A DNA stretch of 64,000 nucleotides from Winogradskyella eximia (GCF_003386165.1 NZ_QRDV01000001.1:946758-1010757); one strand, 5' to 3'; shown: positions 46,401-53,511, counted from the stretch's first letter. Made by a program: numbers and translations. The notes: a model not told the origin generated them from the letters alone.

Positions 46401-46947
46401 CTCCTGCTCCAGATTCAAAATCTTGGTTGTATGGATATGATGTTATGGTTATAGCTGGTGGTGCTGTAACATCAAAATCATCTATAATAAGATGACCAAG
46501 TTGGTTATCGTTTAAGATTCTAATGGTTAGATTAGAACTTGTATCATTTAAGGTGTACGTAAATTGTGTGTACGTAGTACCTGAAAAGGCTTGTGTTGTT
46601 TGTGTGGTGTAATTTGTGCCATCAGTAGAAGTTTGCAATGCAAATGTACCTCCTCCGGAAGTCAATTCTCTATACCAAAATGTGACGACACCAGCTCCTG
46701 AGAGTGTAGGTGTGGTTATACTTGCTCCAGCTTCATCATCATTGATTCTGGCTGCAGAGCCTGTTCCACCACGAGAGTCTCCTACTGCTTCAGTAATAAC
46801 TTGAACGGTTTCCCAAGTGCCGCTAGTTAATGTTTGACTCCCTGTAGTGTATGACCCAGATAATCCGGTATCAAAGTTTTCGGTGATTTGCCCAAAACTA
46901 AAGTGTCCTACTAAAAGGAGCACTAAAAATGCGTAAAAGTTTTTCAT
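34489..46947 (-). CDS. Giant T9SS-secreted multi-domain adhesin-like protein
   Basis: A single 4152-residue frame. After the signal (about 1-20) come jelly-roll modules beginning like YPYNQDFESG (choice-of-anchor/MAM-like), interleaved with 13 fibronectin-III-like repeats. Each repeat carries WEI or WEV followed by VQADG (VQAEG in the last), and ends in a YEVYVRADC-like segment. Three related modules start with EYIADMS or NYFADMS. The repeats lie between residues ~350 and ~2790. Two bacterial-PPC-like modules (about 2790-3330), another jelly-roll (about 3455-3610), the shared C-terminal region and a type A T9SS domain (last ~80 residues; HDIQGRLVY, DGVYVVTLI) complete it. The large number of Cys, Asp and Trp suggests disulfide-stabilised, calcium-dependent domains. 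Probably surface adhesion or matrix. Confidence 0.88.
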   Translation of the reverse strand: MKNFYAFLVLLLVGHFSFGQITENFDTGLSGSYTTGSQTLTSGTWETVQVITEAVGDSRGGTGSAARINDDEAGASITTPTLSGAGVVTFWYRELTSGGGTFALQTSTDGTNYTTQTTQAFSGTTYTQFTYTLNDTSSNLTIRILNDNQLGHLIIDDFDVTAPPAITITSYPYNQDFESGAGGWTSSGTNSSWALGAPSNTGISNADSGTNAWVTNLTGNYSSNENSAVTSPIFDFSSLTAPAIQLSIYRDSESGYDGAVLQSSIDGGTSWQNVGANADPNNWFNNSGLSSNPGGQSSGWAGDSGAWVVASNNLTGLGGQSNVLLRIAFGSDGSLQYEGFAFDTISIVDVTCQEISGLTIDSFTDTAATISWTAGDTETDWEIVVQADGIGEPTGSGTATTTNPHTTSVILTERTDYEVYVRANCGVTDGFSNWVGPVTFTTAPSCPDVTAITIDSFTDETVTVSWTAGDSETDWEIVVQADGTGAPTGAGTATTANPHTESGLTELTDYEVYVRSDCDTNGFGIWVGPIDFTTAPSCPDITGLTLDSATDTTGTISWTAGGTETAWEIAVQADGTGIPGGAGTVTTSNPHTETGLTSSTDYEVYVRADCTTNSNGYSGWVGPIDFKTTAAPITAYPYNENFEGGAAGWSINNTNNGSWQLGTPANTIINTADSGAIAWVTNLTGDYNSNEDSFVISPPLNFSTLAAPVIELSVWWSSEFSWDGAVLQSSINNGNTWQNVGALNDPDNWFNDSSIGAGPGGQQIGWTGTGANASGGWVVAKNDLTGLGGQSSVFLRVAFAADGSTNGEGFAFDSVNIYQPSCPDITALTIDSFTDTDAIISWTAGNTETDWEIVVQADGTGVPAGAGTATTTNPYSTSGLTAETAYEVYVRADCGANGISAWVGPIDFTTQAACPDISGVTIDSTTDTTATISWTVNGVETDWEIVVQADGTGVPTLAGTAITNNPHTETGLNSNTAYEVYVRADCTNASDGFSNWVGPVDFTTDCGIFTAPYTENFENSGTVPDCWTLAGDDNWEFSTTGSGEHIGNNGTLSGTTDSGGYFAFLDDSDPTATNAELISPLVDLTPLTAPILTFFEISNNEGNANATLTVEVWDGTTWNLVGTYNTNTTGWEEKTIDLSGLTFTGPAQARFLIADSGSFYDDIAIDDVSFLETPTCIEPTILAIDSFTDTEAVVSWTAGDTEIDWEIIVQADGTGVPTGAGTATTTNPHTETGLTAETDYEVYVRANCLGNGFSTWVGPIDFTTAPACPDVTTLAIDSLTDTTANISWTAGNTETEWEIVVQADGTGEPTGAGTATTTNPHTETGLTAETAYEVYVRADCDTDGFSNWVGPVTFTTPCSPIVPEYIADMSVNVPDSCWEEAGSGEVAAGPGGIGSSDWRQGTSYAIGSSNAINLYQSIDREWLLSPTFDLSTGGPFQLEVNVAVTDYASSTIDGTMGSDDEVQLLSSTDGGTTWVNITTWNAANEPDVTGTEYTADLTAITGNVQFAIWASDGATDDSEDYDFHVGKFRVRAIPSCDDITGLTIDSFNDTAATLSWTAGDVETDWEIIVQADGTGVPTGAGVATTTNPHTESGLTPLTAYEVYVRADCGANGFSSWVGPVDFTTTATVINSFPYNEDFESGPGDWTADNTTSGTWELGAPANTIINSADSGANAWVTNLDGSYNSNEDSYVISPPFDFSTLVAPEIEFSIWWNSEFSYDGMALESSIDNGASWQVVGALGDPNNWYNDGTVSGLATPQDGWSGTGANSSGGWVVAKHALTGLEGQSNVILRVAFGSDGSAQDEGVAFDTVTISQPACPDITTLAIDSFTDTEAVISWTAGNTETDWEIVVQADGTGTPGAAGTATTTNPHTALSLTEQTAYEVYVRANCLVDGFSEWVGPIDFTTLCSDIVPEYIADMSTNVPDACWDESNDGEIAAGPSGSSTSDWTTGSYSVGSSNRINLFSNVDREWLLSPTFDLSTGGPYQLEMNVAVTDFAGTADDTMGSDDEVQLLSSTDGGTTWVNITTWNAANEPDFTGTEYIADLTAYTGNVQFAIWASDGTVDDTENYNFHIGQFIVRTPPTCLDISGLTINSFTPSDVTVSWTNGDTETAWEIAVQADGTGVPAAAGTATTTNPHTESGLSGETAYEVYVRADCAANGFSAWIGPVDFTTPCDYTIPNYFADMSVNVPDSCWDEATNGEVAVGPTGLGSSSWSSTGSGDDNNYGAGIYSNRINIYGTTAIRDWLISPVFDLSTGGPYQLELNVAVTNYDDGDTDDTMGTDDEVQLLSSTDGGTTWVNLTTWNIGNEPDFTGTEYIEDLTAITGNVQFAIWASNGTASGTDYDFHVGQFIVRTPPTCIDITGLTIDTTTATDVTVSWTAGDTETAWEIVVQADGTGTPTGAGTATTTNPHTETGLTEQTAYEVYVRADCDVNGFSEWVGPVDFTTAPACPDITALTIDSFTATDVTLSWTVGDTETNWEIVVQADGTGIPSGAGTATTTNPHTETGLTEQTAYEVYVRANCVADGFSGWVGPVDFTTGCLAITDFNENFDAVTTPDLPSCWSSIIDNGASSFASVTSSTSADNSLPNGISLYNSGSAATSNIMLVSPNLSNLSDGTHRLRFYARNTTATQDIEVGTVTDPTDGSTFTALSSIDIDGTFTEYEVSFAAYAGTDTYIAIRRLSTSTYTYVYLDDIVWEAIPSCFEPSDITLDSVTRDSATLSWTPGTTETDWEVVVQAEGTGIPSGAGTATSANPYTETGLTAATNYEAYIRSDCGVTDGLSVWEGPFTFTTSNPLPTITVTLDITACGIGNEDSYNGAFDASTSNIVWAQLNYTGSCPSLTVDTITSDFDTEIGIYDTDGNLVGTNDEGGTGIDPQSLFTELGLANGTYYIAAGASSTTFGPDFVVTSTNTTQTGTLYINVSTQSNDTVDFCNIQSPNSGIITEGGTFDVYSRIYQAGITDGGTQGANIQSWIGYSTTDATTTADFATGWTWVPATYNTSYGNDDEYQATFGSTLTPGVYYYASRFSYNNGAYAYGGINPGSTGGNFWNGTTAVSGQLTVNSASIPTTVATFNIAGCGDSDSYNGAYASATDDVVWVELIYDGNCTEITVDTESSTGIDTQIGLYDEFGNFISMNDDGGTGTLSLLTEASLPAGTYYIVAGAYEVTFGSNFGASTSDTSDSGTLFINASTPNFVDFCNLQSPSSGSIVVGSNFDVYAQIYEPGVTEPAGQGANIEAWIGYNTTDATTSADFASGWTWLPATYNTDGVDGNANNDEYQAEIGSSLAVGTYYYVSRFSVDSGDFAYGGINPGSTNGNFWDGTNFVSGVLTVNPIPEPTNHALAFTAVADSDSQITLTWNDNDGAQPADGFVIVGKTGTGVFTTIVDGTDPANDIDWSDDEFEFKRASGLQSYTVVNLNASTLYEFEIYPYTNAGTLIDFKTDGTIPSASATTGADPCLVAINTFPYDEGFESGILPACWSQEVEAGSANWTYNNGSQGGTIISAHTGAFNAMFYDTSRTGVVKLVSPKLDITGIISPTLTFWHAQEAWGSDQDELRVYYKTSEAGAWTLIPGQTFTSSITTWTEETIELPNPSAEYYIAFEGTGDYGRGVILDDVKVEEVIAVTYTYTGTWSPSDPNGTATTNDDIIIMSGDAVISATTSADNVTVNPGASLTINTGVTLTVDGDVTLESVSNSYSSLMYDGTIVGTIKYERYVNANSGGNDLISPPLEGETWANFLLSDTNADDLLDNGQTSPTTYAWAPFDKSVGAYVNYTDATAATLTSGTGYRAATDAGTTLTFTGTVRTTTVPINITDEGPNHPDWNLVGNPYPSYIDMFQFLFYEVVPSSGVYNYQLLEDESGIYGYDGDGSNGWDIVTLANSFGRIMAPGQGFLVAANDTQVATYDLTFTPSMRVIGNSDDFIAGRNADVLTYFKLNTTTTANDYTTQFYFNEEATRDADHGYDGKLLDNFAPSFALYSQLVEGNPDMRLALQALHPSDMMDVVIPLGVNANSGEQLTFTISESTLPSTVEVYLDDTLNNTSTLLTSSDYVITPNTNISSTGRFYLRVTDNTLSLNDEEFNSIKIYTKKSPRSIFIQGIINEGTTATIHDIQGRLVYSTDLESNNLVNEIDASDFQDGVYVVTLIDGSQQKSQKVIIR

Positions 46948-47473
46948 AGAAAGAATTAATTATAGTTAAAGCACAACTTTTGTGTTATTTGTGATTATTA
47001 GTTAAAACTAAATAACCTACAAATATTAACACATCATCGTTAAAAAAATGGTGTTCGTCGTTAATTTGTAAAAAATTGGGCTAAGTGTGTAAGAATGAGG
47101 GGACTCAAATATACTAAAAGTTAATATTCATTTGGTAATTTTATTTTAACAAATAGTTAACGATAGTTTGTGTCTTAGTTATGTTAGTTAAATAGTTGTA
47201 GGTTTAACTCCTTCATTATAAGTTGTTTGGCGTTTCGTTTTTGTGAAGTAATTATTATTTAAATGTTATATTGAGAATAGTTTTAATAAGTGATTAAAAT
47301 TTAAGAGAATTGATGGTTTTTTAGCAAAAAAAATATTTTGTCGATTAGTGGTGTTTATTTTCTTTAAGTTCAGGTGAATAGGTGTGTTTAATTGTCAGTT
47401 TCTATTTCAAATTTAGGGCATAAAAAAAGCGCATCCTGTAAAGATGCGCTTTGTTGTAGATAAACTTTTTTTA
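46948..47473. other. Gene-free stretch between two T9SS genes
   Basis: No coding frame. On the minus strand TATATTTG (47113-47106) could be the -7 element of the giant gene, giving a leader of about 160 bases, though a good -33 partner is not visible. A small hairpin CACAA/TTGTG lies at about 46971-46983. The right end holds the terminator of the next gene. Confidence 0.4.
47422..47452 (-). terminator. Intrinsic terminator of the 1187-residue gene
   Basis: AAAGCGCATC (47426-47435) pairs with GATGCGCTTT (47443-47452); on the minus strand a T-run (47428-47422) follows. The stem matches the one after the giant gene. Confidence 0.8.
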
Positions 47474-50400
47474 TTATTTGATAATCACTTTTTGGGTTTT
47501 TAAAACACCTGAAGTATTTTGTAATTCAACAATATATATTCCAGTAGTAAGATCAGAAACATCCATACTATTTTCAGTTTGCTTAGAATCTAATATGTTC
47601 GATTTTATTAATCGACCTTGTATATCATATAAACGAAGCGTTGTTAAATTATTTAATTGGCCTTTTACCTCAATTGATCTTGAAGTTGCGTTACTGTATA
47701 TTTCTAAACCATTTACAATGTTTTCATTGATTCCTAATGTACTTCTTGAAAAGTGGACATAGAAACGACCTGTATCATTTAAGGTAGTTGAAGATGTAAA
47801 TGTATAGTCACTCTCAAGTAAGTTTGTGAATGTGTTAGAGATGTTATCTTCTAATATTACAGAAGTGTCTTCTGGGAAGTCGCTTTCAGAAATACTTATA
47901 ACGGCTTGTTCTCCTTGTGCGATGTTGATTCCTAATGGGATAGTTACATTTTCTAAATCTGTAAAACTCACCGATTGTGCAGCCAAATCGTTTCCTAAAT
48001 TGTCTTCTACCAGATGTGAGTAGATAGCAAAACTTGGTGCTGTATTGTTAATCATTTCGGCATCATAACCAGCATCCATGCTTAAAGTTGCATTGTCATT
48101 AAAATAGATGTCAGTTTGGTATAGGTCTTGACCTTTAGAAATTTGAAGATTCGCATACGCTAAATTAAGGTTAGCAGATCTGCCAGCAATAAAATCATCT
48201 GTAGTACCAATAGTTCGCATGGCAGGAGTGAAATTAATGGTGCCACCACCAGTTTTAGAATTCACAAAGAATCCTTGACCGGGAGTTATTTTAGCAGTTG
48301 GATGAGCGTCAGAGTACGCTTGGTTCCATACTTTAAAGCCAGTTGTTATATTGCCAATATAACCATAAATACCAGAGCTTGTTGGGTTAAATTGAGTATT
48401 ATTAGCAGCTAAAAATGATGATAATGTAATATAAGATGGGTAAGGGTTTCCTATTAGATTAGATCTACTACTTGCTCCTACTGCAATTGGTACGGCAAGA
48501 GTGCCTGTTTCAACGTTACCAACAAATTCAAATGTGGTACCAGTAGGGTAAAGATTAGAATCTGAGGCTGTTCTATAACCTGTACCAGCGGTTAATACTG
48601 TAGTCACGTCTGCCGTTGGGTAATTGATATAATTATTAATGCCATTATCGAAAGGGCCAAATAAAACTGAAGGTACTCCTCCTATTGTACCAGTTGGGAT
48701 AGGGTTATTAGCTGTGAGTACTGCAACTGTTTGATTGGCGTTGGTAACAGGTGCAGAAACTAAATCGTTATTTCCTGTTGCAGAATCACTATCATTATTG
48801 TTTACATGACGATTGTAAATAACGTCTCCATATACTTTATCTGTAATTAAGCTTGAGTAAGATGTTGAAACTGAGTTTAATTCTAATGTTCCGTTATTAC
48901 GTATGCCAGCATTTGCTGTAATGGATTGACCAGCAGACACCGTTGTTGTGGCTCCATTTCTAATAAAGAAATCATTAATTTGAATATTAGTACCTACATT
49001 GTAAGTTCCGCTATATACATAAGCATTTTGGCTTCCGGTTGTATTGTCTGGCGCGCTTGGCTCCCATCCTACAGATGTGCCATCATCAACGTATATTAGT
49101 CCGTCAAATACACTCGATAATCTAAAGTTGTCGAAACCAGAATAACCGTTTTCTCCATCGTTTCTTACTCTGATTTCTAGAGCAATGGTATTTACGGTAT
49201 TTGGTATGTCTATAGTTACAGTGCCTTGGTCTGTTTCAATGCCGTCATTTCCGTTTAATAGAAATACTAGTGGTTGATTAACGCCATCATAAATTAATCT
49301 ATATTGTGCATCATCGCTATTATTATCATAGCCATGGATGTCCCAGTCAAATGTTAGTCTGGCATTGTCAAATGCGCTTATATCAATTGGGTGGAATGCT
49401 AAGGTTGCATAGCCACTTGCTCCATTGCCCTCATCGTCTAAATCATTTTCTCCAAATATGTTATTTGAAAAGTCAACATTGTCTAAAGGAGATGCAATAG
49501 CGCTATCTATTACTCCGTAATAACCATCAACTCCCCATCCATTATCAAATGTTGTGGTGTTTGTTGTATATGTCCATTCTGGAGTGAAGCCATCAAAATC
49601 TTGTTTTGCTATATTTATTAATGGTCCATTTACGTTAAATGAAGCACTTGTAGCACTAGCTAAAGGATTACCAATAGCAACAAGAAATGCAACAACTTCA
49701 CGCTTTGTAAAAACAAGTGTATTTAGTGTAGCAATACCATTGATTATTGGGTAGATGATGAAAGAAGGTTCTAAGTCACCATCAGTACTAAGAATTGTAA
49801 CACTATTATTGTAATCTAAGTCTTGGTTACCATTTGAGTCTACAGCTAAAATTGTAGGGAAAGGTTTCATGGTTTCAAACTGATTAACATCAATAGGTTG
49901 TTGTCCAAATATATTAGCACTTGCGGTAACTTCTATTCTGTTGTCATCTCCATTAATTGGTGTCTGTGCACCTCCTGCATCAAAAGCGTCAAATGACGAT
50001 CCATTTGTTACATCAGCAGATGCTGTAGCGATTGATAATTGAAATTGTGTGTTGTCAATCACAAATGATTTAAAAGTTGCGTAAACATCAAAAGTTTTTG
50101 AACTATTGTCTAGTGCGCTTAAACTTGGAATCCCAGAAAATGTTGCAGTGTCTGAGGTAACGGAAGTTTCGGTAACATTTAGAGCTCCGTCAAAAATTGC
50201 TAATGTTGCAATAAGATCACTGTTAGTAATATTGAACTCTAGATCATTTAAAATAGTTGGTAACGCATCTGTGTCTGATAGCGTAGATCCTCCATCTCGT
50301 ATGGTAAATTCACCTACTTTAATAGAGTTAGATATTGTGAGTCCAGAAGTTGTACTGTAAGTTGAATAATCAATATTGTCAGAAGGATTAAAGCTAGTAG

Positions 50401-51037
50401 CTATAATGTCTGAATCAGTGCTATTAACAGAAGTCGTTGTAATGTTTCCTATTAACCGAAGTCCAGGACTCGAAATTCCATAGGCAGACCATGCTCCTCT
50501 ACCGGGAATTCTAAACCAATGATTAGCGTTGGCAGCATTCCATGCGTATAAGCGGAACGTAATTGTTCCTGCTGTGCCAGAATTAACACTTAGCCCATTG
50601 AAGTTTTCAGCCGTCGCTGTTGTAGGATTTGCTTGTACTGGGATCAGTGCAATACCAGCAGTGCTAAAATTATCTAAACTATAAAACACTTGCCAGCTAG
50701 CTGGTCCATCAGTGTTTCTTCTTGTAATAATATCAAATTCAGTAATTTCAATACTGTTGTCTGCACTTGCAGTTACTGACCATTCAATATATTCATTATT
50801 AGTTACAGCATCAGCTTGTGTAGTTGCATCCCAATGGTTTGATGTGTGGTTTGCTGCGCCTGGATTAGACAGGTCTATGCCTGAGCCTCTAGTGAAGCCA
50901 GTGGATGATATGGAAGGGTCATTCCCTGTGGTTGTCGGACCAGTAATGTTGGCGCGATCTATTGTGACAATCGGTGTTTGGCTAAATCCTAAAGAAAATA
51001 AGGTAACCAATAAATAAAAAACGTAAGTCTTTTTCAT
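47474..51037 (-). CDS. T9SS-secreted surface protein
   Basis: An 1187-residue protein with a Sec signal (about 1-19). The N-terminal ~200 residues look like a beta-sandwich of secreted Bacteroidota proteins (EYIEWSVTASADNSIEIT). A middle region (about 210-480) has repeated beta motifs (LSDTDALPTILNDLEFNIT, TFDVYATF), and a jelly-roll with LTFDWDIHGYDNNSDD (about 560-580) follows. The C-terminal half shares SYSSLITD, VSAPVTN, GNPYPSYIT, TPGQGFFV and DDFIAGR with the two neighbouring giants. It ends in a type A T9SS sorting domain (YDIQGRLIK, TTGIYIVEL, KTQKVIIK). A -7 element TATCTTTG lies on the minus strand at 51120-51113. No enzyme motif seen. Confidence 0.85.
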   Translation of the reverse strand: MKKTYVFYLLVTLFSLGFSQTPIVTIDRANITGPTTTGNDPSISSTGFTRGSGIDLSNPGAANHTSNHWDATTQADAVTNNEYIEWSVTASADNSIEITEFDIITRRNTDGPASWQVFYSLDNFSTAGIALIPVQANPTTATAENFNGLSVNSGTAGTITFRLYAWNAANANHWFRIPGRGAWSAYGISSPGLRLIGNITTTSVNSTDSDIIATSFNPSDNIDYSTYSTTSGLTISNSIKVGEFTIRDGGSTLSDTDALPTILNDLEFNITNSDLIATLAIFDGALNVTETSVTSDTATFSGIPSLSALDNSSKTFDVYATFKSFVIDNTQFQLSIATASADVTNGSSFDAFDAGGAQTPINGDDNRIEVTASANIFGQQPIDVNQFETMKPFPTILAVDSNGNQDLDYNNSVTILSTDGDLEPSFIIYPIINGIATLNTLVFTKREVVAFLVAIGNPLASATSASFNVNGPLINIAKQDFDGFTPEWTYTTNTTTFDNGWGVDGYYGVIDSAIASPLDNVDFSNNIFGENDLDDEGNGASGYATLAFHPIDISAFDNARLTFDWDIHGYDNNSDDAQYRLIYDGVNQPLVFLLNGNDGIETDQGTVTIDIPNTVNTIALEIRVRNDGENGYSGFDNFRLSSVFDGLIYVDDGTSVGWEPSAPDNTTGSQNAYVYSGTYNVGTNIQINDFFIRNGATTTVSAGQSITANAGIRNNGTLELNSVSTSYSSLITDKVYGDVIYNRHVNNNDSDSATGNNDLVSAPVTNANQTVAVLTANNPIPTGTIGGVPSVLFGPFDNGINNYINYPTADVTTVLTAGTGYRTASDSNLYPTGTTFEFVGNVETGTLAVPIAVGASSRSNLIGNPYPSYITLSSFLAANNTQFNPTSSGIYGYIGNITTGFKVWNQAYSDAHPTAKITPGQGFFVNSKTGGGTINFTPAMRTIGTTDDFIAGRSANLNLAYANLQISKGQDLYQTDIYFNDNATLSMDAGYDAEMINNTAPSFAIYSHLVEDNLGNDLAAQSVSFTDLENVTIPLGINIAQGEQAVISISESDFPEDTSVILEDNISNTFTNLLESDYTFTSSTTLNDTGRFYVHFSRSTLGINENIVNGLEIYSNATSRSIEVKGQLNNLTTLRLYDIQGRLIKSNILDSKQTENSMDVSDLTTGIYIVELQNTSGVLKTQKVIIK

Positions 51038-51581
51038 GATTTTTTTTAATTAATCATATACTACTTGTTTTAAGGTTTTTACAAGTAAGTTTTTATGATA
51101 GTTTTGAATGCGCAAAGATAAGTGAAATTCTTAATAAAAAAAACAAAAACGCATATTTCTTCGGCGAAAGGCAATATTTAGAAGCTTTATTCCTACAATA
51201 ATTACGTTATTCTTATTTTGATAAATGAAGTGTAATATCATTTGTACATATATATTAACTATTTTTAATTGGTAAGTTTTAAACTGTTATTTCAATTCTT
51301 TTAGATTCGTAACATTATTAAATAACTATGATTGATATTATAATAAAATGTATTGTTTTTTATGAAAGCTTCAATTATGGTGATAGTTGTTACAATTATA
51401 TCAATCTTTTATGTGGTTAAGAGTTGGTATTTAAGTACTTTTGCTCACTTTATTAATGATTGGTATAATATTGAGGTTTTTTTAAGACGTTATATCGTAA
51501 ATTATTTGTTGAATTTATATTTTAGCTATACGGATTAATTTAATGAGATGGATTATTGTGAAATTTTAAGAATATTGAAGG
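51038..51581. other. Divergent intergenic region before the sulfate-activation operon
   Basis: No convincing gene; a 61-codon frame at 51353-51538 is rejected. A TATCTTTG element for the minus-strand T9SS gene is at 51120-51113, and TACTTTTG at 51436-51443 could be the -7 element for the plus-strand operon, although no clear -33 partner is seen. Confidence 0.4.
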
Positions 51582-52013
51582 GTGAAATTTAGTAAACGTC
51601 ATTTTGCAAAAACCATTACTTGGCGTATTGTAGGTACTTTAGATACACTTCTTTTGTCTTGGTTTATATCAAACGATATGTCTGTTGGTCTTAAAATGGG
51701 GCTTTTTGAATTGGTGACTAAAATGTTGTTGTATTATGTGCATGAAAGAGTCTGGTTTAAATCCACTATAAAAGAATCAAATAAGCGTCATATTTTAAAA
51801 ACATTTTCTTGGCGAGGAGTAGGTACGTTAGATACAATAGTCTTAGGCTGGATAATCACTGGAAATCCTTTAACGGGTCTTAAAATAGGTGGTGCTGAGG
51901 TGATTACAAAAATGTTATTGTATTTTGGGCACGAGAAATTATGGTACCGAATTAATTATGGTCTGGACAGAAGAAAAGAAAGAAGACAGTTAAAAAACGC
52001 TAGTGAATTATGA
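51582..52013 (+). CDS. DUF2061 membrane protein, two tandem domains
   Basis: A 143-residue protein from a GTG start (51582). It holds two DUF2061 copies (about 1-65 and 66-135), each with TWR or SWR followed by GTLDT (residues 11-20 and 75-84), two hydrophobic segments and a KMLLYYVHER or KMLLYFGHEK ending. The family is a small membrane protein of unknown function often linked with sulfate-activation genes in Bacteroidota. The stop overlaps the cysC start by four bases (ATGA), so translation is coupled. It may be a channel or partner for sulfate uptake, but that is inference from position only. Confidence 0.85.
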   Translation: MKFSKRHFAKTITWRIVGTLDTLLLSWFISNDMSVGLKMGLFELVTKMLLYYVHERVWFKSTIKESNKRHILKTFSWRGVGTLDTIVLGWIITGNPLTGLKIGGAEVITKMLLYFGHEKLWYRINYGLDRRKERRQLKNASEL

Positions 52014-52600
52014 GCTTAAATACAGTTAGACATGATTATAAAATCACAAAAAAAGATCGTGAGAAGCTAAATGGACATCGCTCTTTTTTACTTTGGTTTA
52101 CAGGATTATCAGGTTCTGGTAAATCTACATTGGCTAATTTGGTTGAGATGGAGCTTCATAAAAAGGGCATTTCAACATTTAGTTTGGATGGTGATAATAT
52201 TAGACAAGGCATTAATAAGGATTTAAGCTTTGCTCCAGAAGATCGTACTGAGAATATTAGACGAATAGCAGAAATTGGTCATTTAATGGTGGATGCTGGT
52301 GTGGTAACTTTAGCTGCTTTTGTATCACCTTATATTGAGGACCGAGAGAATATAAAAAACATTGTAGGAGTAGATAATTTTATTGAAATATATATTAATA
52401 CCTCATTAGCGGAATGTGAGCGAAGAGATGTTAAGGGCTTATATAAAAAAGCACGAGCAGGAGAAATTAAAAATATGACAGGGATTTCGGCTCCTTACGA
52501 GGCACCTGTTAACCCAGATATAGAAATTGTAACAGACCATCAAGATGTGGACACATCTGTTCAAACCATTTTAGACTTTATTATTCAAAAATTAAAATAA
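52010..52600 (+). CDS. cysC: Adenylylsulfate kinase
   Basis: A 196-residue APS kinase that phosphorylates adenylylsulfate to PAPS. It has P-loop GLSGSGKS (32-39), LDGDNIR (59-65) for APS binding, RTENIRRIAE (79-88) and an Ala/Ser-rich segment ending FVSPY before the lid region. It is the stand-alone form, consistent with CysN lacking a kinase domain. It is translationally coupled to the DUF2061 gene and lies five bases before cysD. PAPS made here can be used by reductases or sulfotransferases; no PAPS reductase is seen nearby. Confidence 0.96.
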   Translation: MSLNTVRHDYKITKKDREKLNGHRSFLLWFTGLSGSGKSTLANLVEMELHKKGISTFSLDGDNIRQGINKDLSFAPEDRTENIRRIAEIGHLMVDAGVVTLAAFVSPYIEDRENIKNIVGVDNFIEIYINTSLAECERRDVKGLYKKARAGEIKNMTGISAPYEAPVNPDIEIVTDHQDVDTSVQTILDFIIQKLK

Positions 52601-52605
52601 AAAAC

Positions 52606-53511
52606 ATGAGTAATTACGTAATTAATCATTTAAAAGAATTAGAATCAGAAGCTATTTTTGTGATTAGAGAAATTGCAGCGCAATTTGAAAATCCAGTATT
52701 ATTATTTTCTGGAGGTAAAGATTCTATTTTGCTAACGCATTTAGCTAAAAAAGCCTTTTTTCCTGCAAAAATACCTTTTCCTTTAATACATATTGATACA
52801 GGTCATAATTTTCCTGAAACAATAGCTTTTCGTGATGCTTTGGTCGAAAAATTAGGTGTAAAACTCATTGTAGGGTCGGTACAAGAAGCGATAGATAATG
52901 GTAGGGCAAAAGAAGAAACAGGTGCAGATGCCTCTCGTAATTCACTGCAAATTGTGTCTCTGTTAGATACACTTGAAGCTTATAAAGTAGATGCAGCAAT
53001 GGGTGGTGCAAGACGTGATGAAGAAAAAGCTCGTGCTAAAGAACGTTTCTTTTCTCATAGAGATGAATTTGGGCAATGGGATCCTAAAAATCAAAGACCA
53101 GAATTGTGGAATCTGTTTAATGGACGTAAAAATTACGGAGAGCATTTTAGAGTGTTTCCTATTTCTAACTGGACAGAAATGGATGTATGGGAATACATTA
53201 AATTAGAAAACATTGATTTACCATCACTTTATTTTTCTCACCAACGAGATTGTGTGGTTAGAGATGGTGTGATATTAGCAAATTCAGAATTTATTAAGTT
53301 AAAGGAAAACGAGGAAGTTGTAAATATGACCATTCGTTACCGTACTTGTGGTGATATGCCTATTACTGGAGCGGTAGAATCTGAAGCTGATAATTTAGAT
53401 AAGATTATCGAGGAAATTGCAACAACTAGAACAACAGAGCGTGGTGGACGTGCAGATGATAAACGTGCAGAAACAGCCATGGAAGATCGTAAAAAACAAG
53501 GTTACTTTTAA
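52606..53511 (+). CDS. cysD: Sulfate adenylyltransferase subunit 2
   Basis: A 301-residue PP-loop ATP pyrophosphatase: SGGKDS at 35-40, then HIDTGHNFPE (about 62-71) and MGGARRDEEKARAKER (about 131-146), family signatures of CysD. With CysN it forms ATP sulfurylase, making adenylylsulfate from sulfate and ATP driven by GTP hydrolysis. The C-terminus (GGRADDKRAETAMEDRKKQGYF) is the conserved ending, so the gene is complete. An 89-base gap separates it from cysN without a clear terminator. Confidence 0.96.
   Translation: MSNYVINHLKELESEAIFVIREIAAQFENPVLLFSGGKDSILLTHLAKKAFFPAKIPFPLIHIDTGHNFPETIAFRDALVEKLGVKLIVGSVQEAIDNGRAKEETGADASRNSLQIVSLLDTLEAYKVDAAMGGARRDEEKARAKERFFSHRDEFGQWDPKNQRPELWNLFNGRKNYGEHFRVFPISNWTEMDVWEYIKLENIDLPSLYFSHQRDCVVRDGVILANSEFIKLKENEEVVNMTIRYRTCGDMPITGAVESEADNLDKIIEEIATTRTTERGGRADDKRAETAMEDRKKQGYF

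Noticed and set aside
34489..46947. Plus-strand frames inside the giant gene
   Set aside because: They repeat with the FN3 units and are antisense shadows of the 4152-codon frame, which carries all recognisable motifs.
51353..51538. 61-codon frame upstream of DUF2061
   Set aside because: Very hydrophobic and AT-rich, overlaps the likely promoter region, no ribosome-site support, and the region has no coding character.
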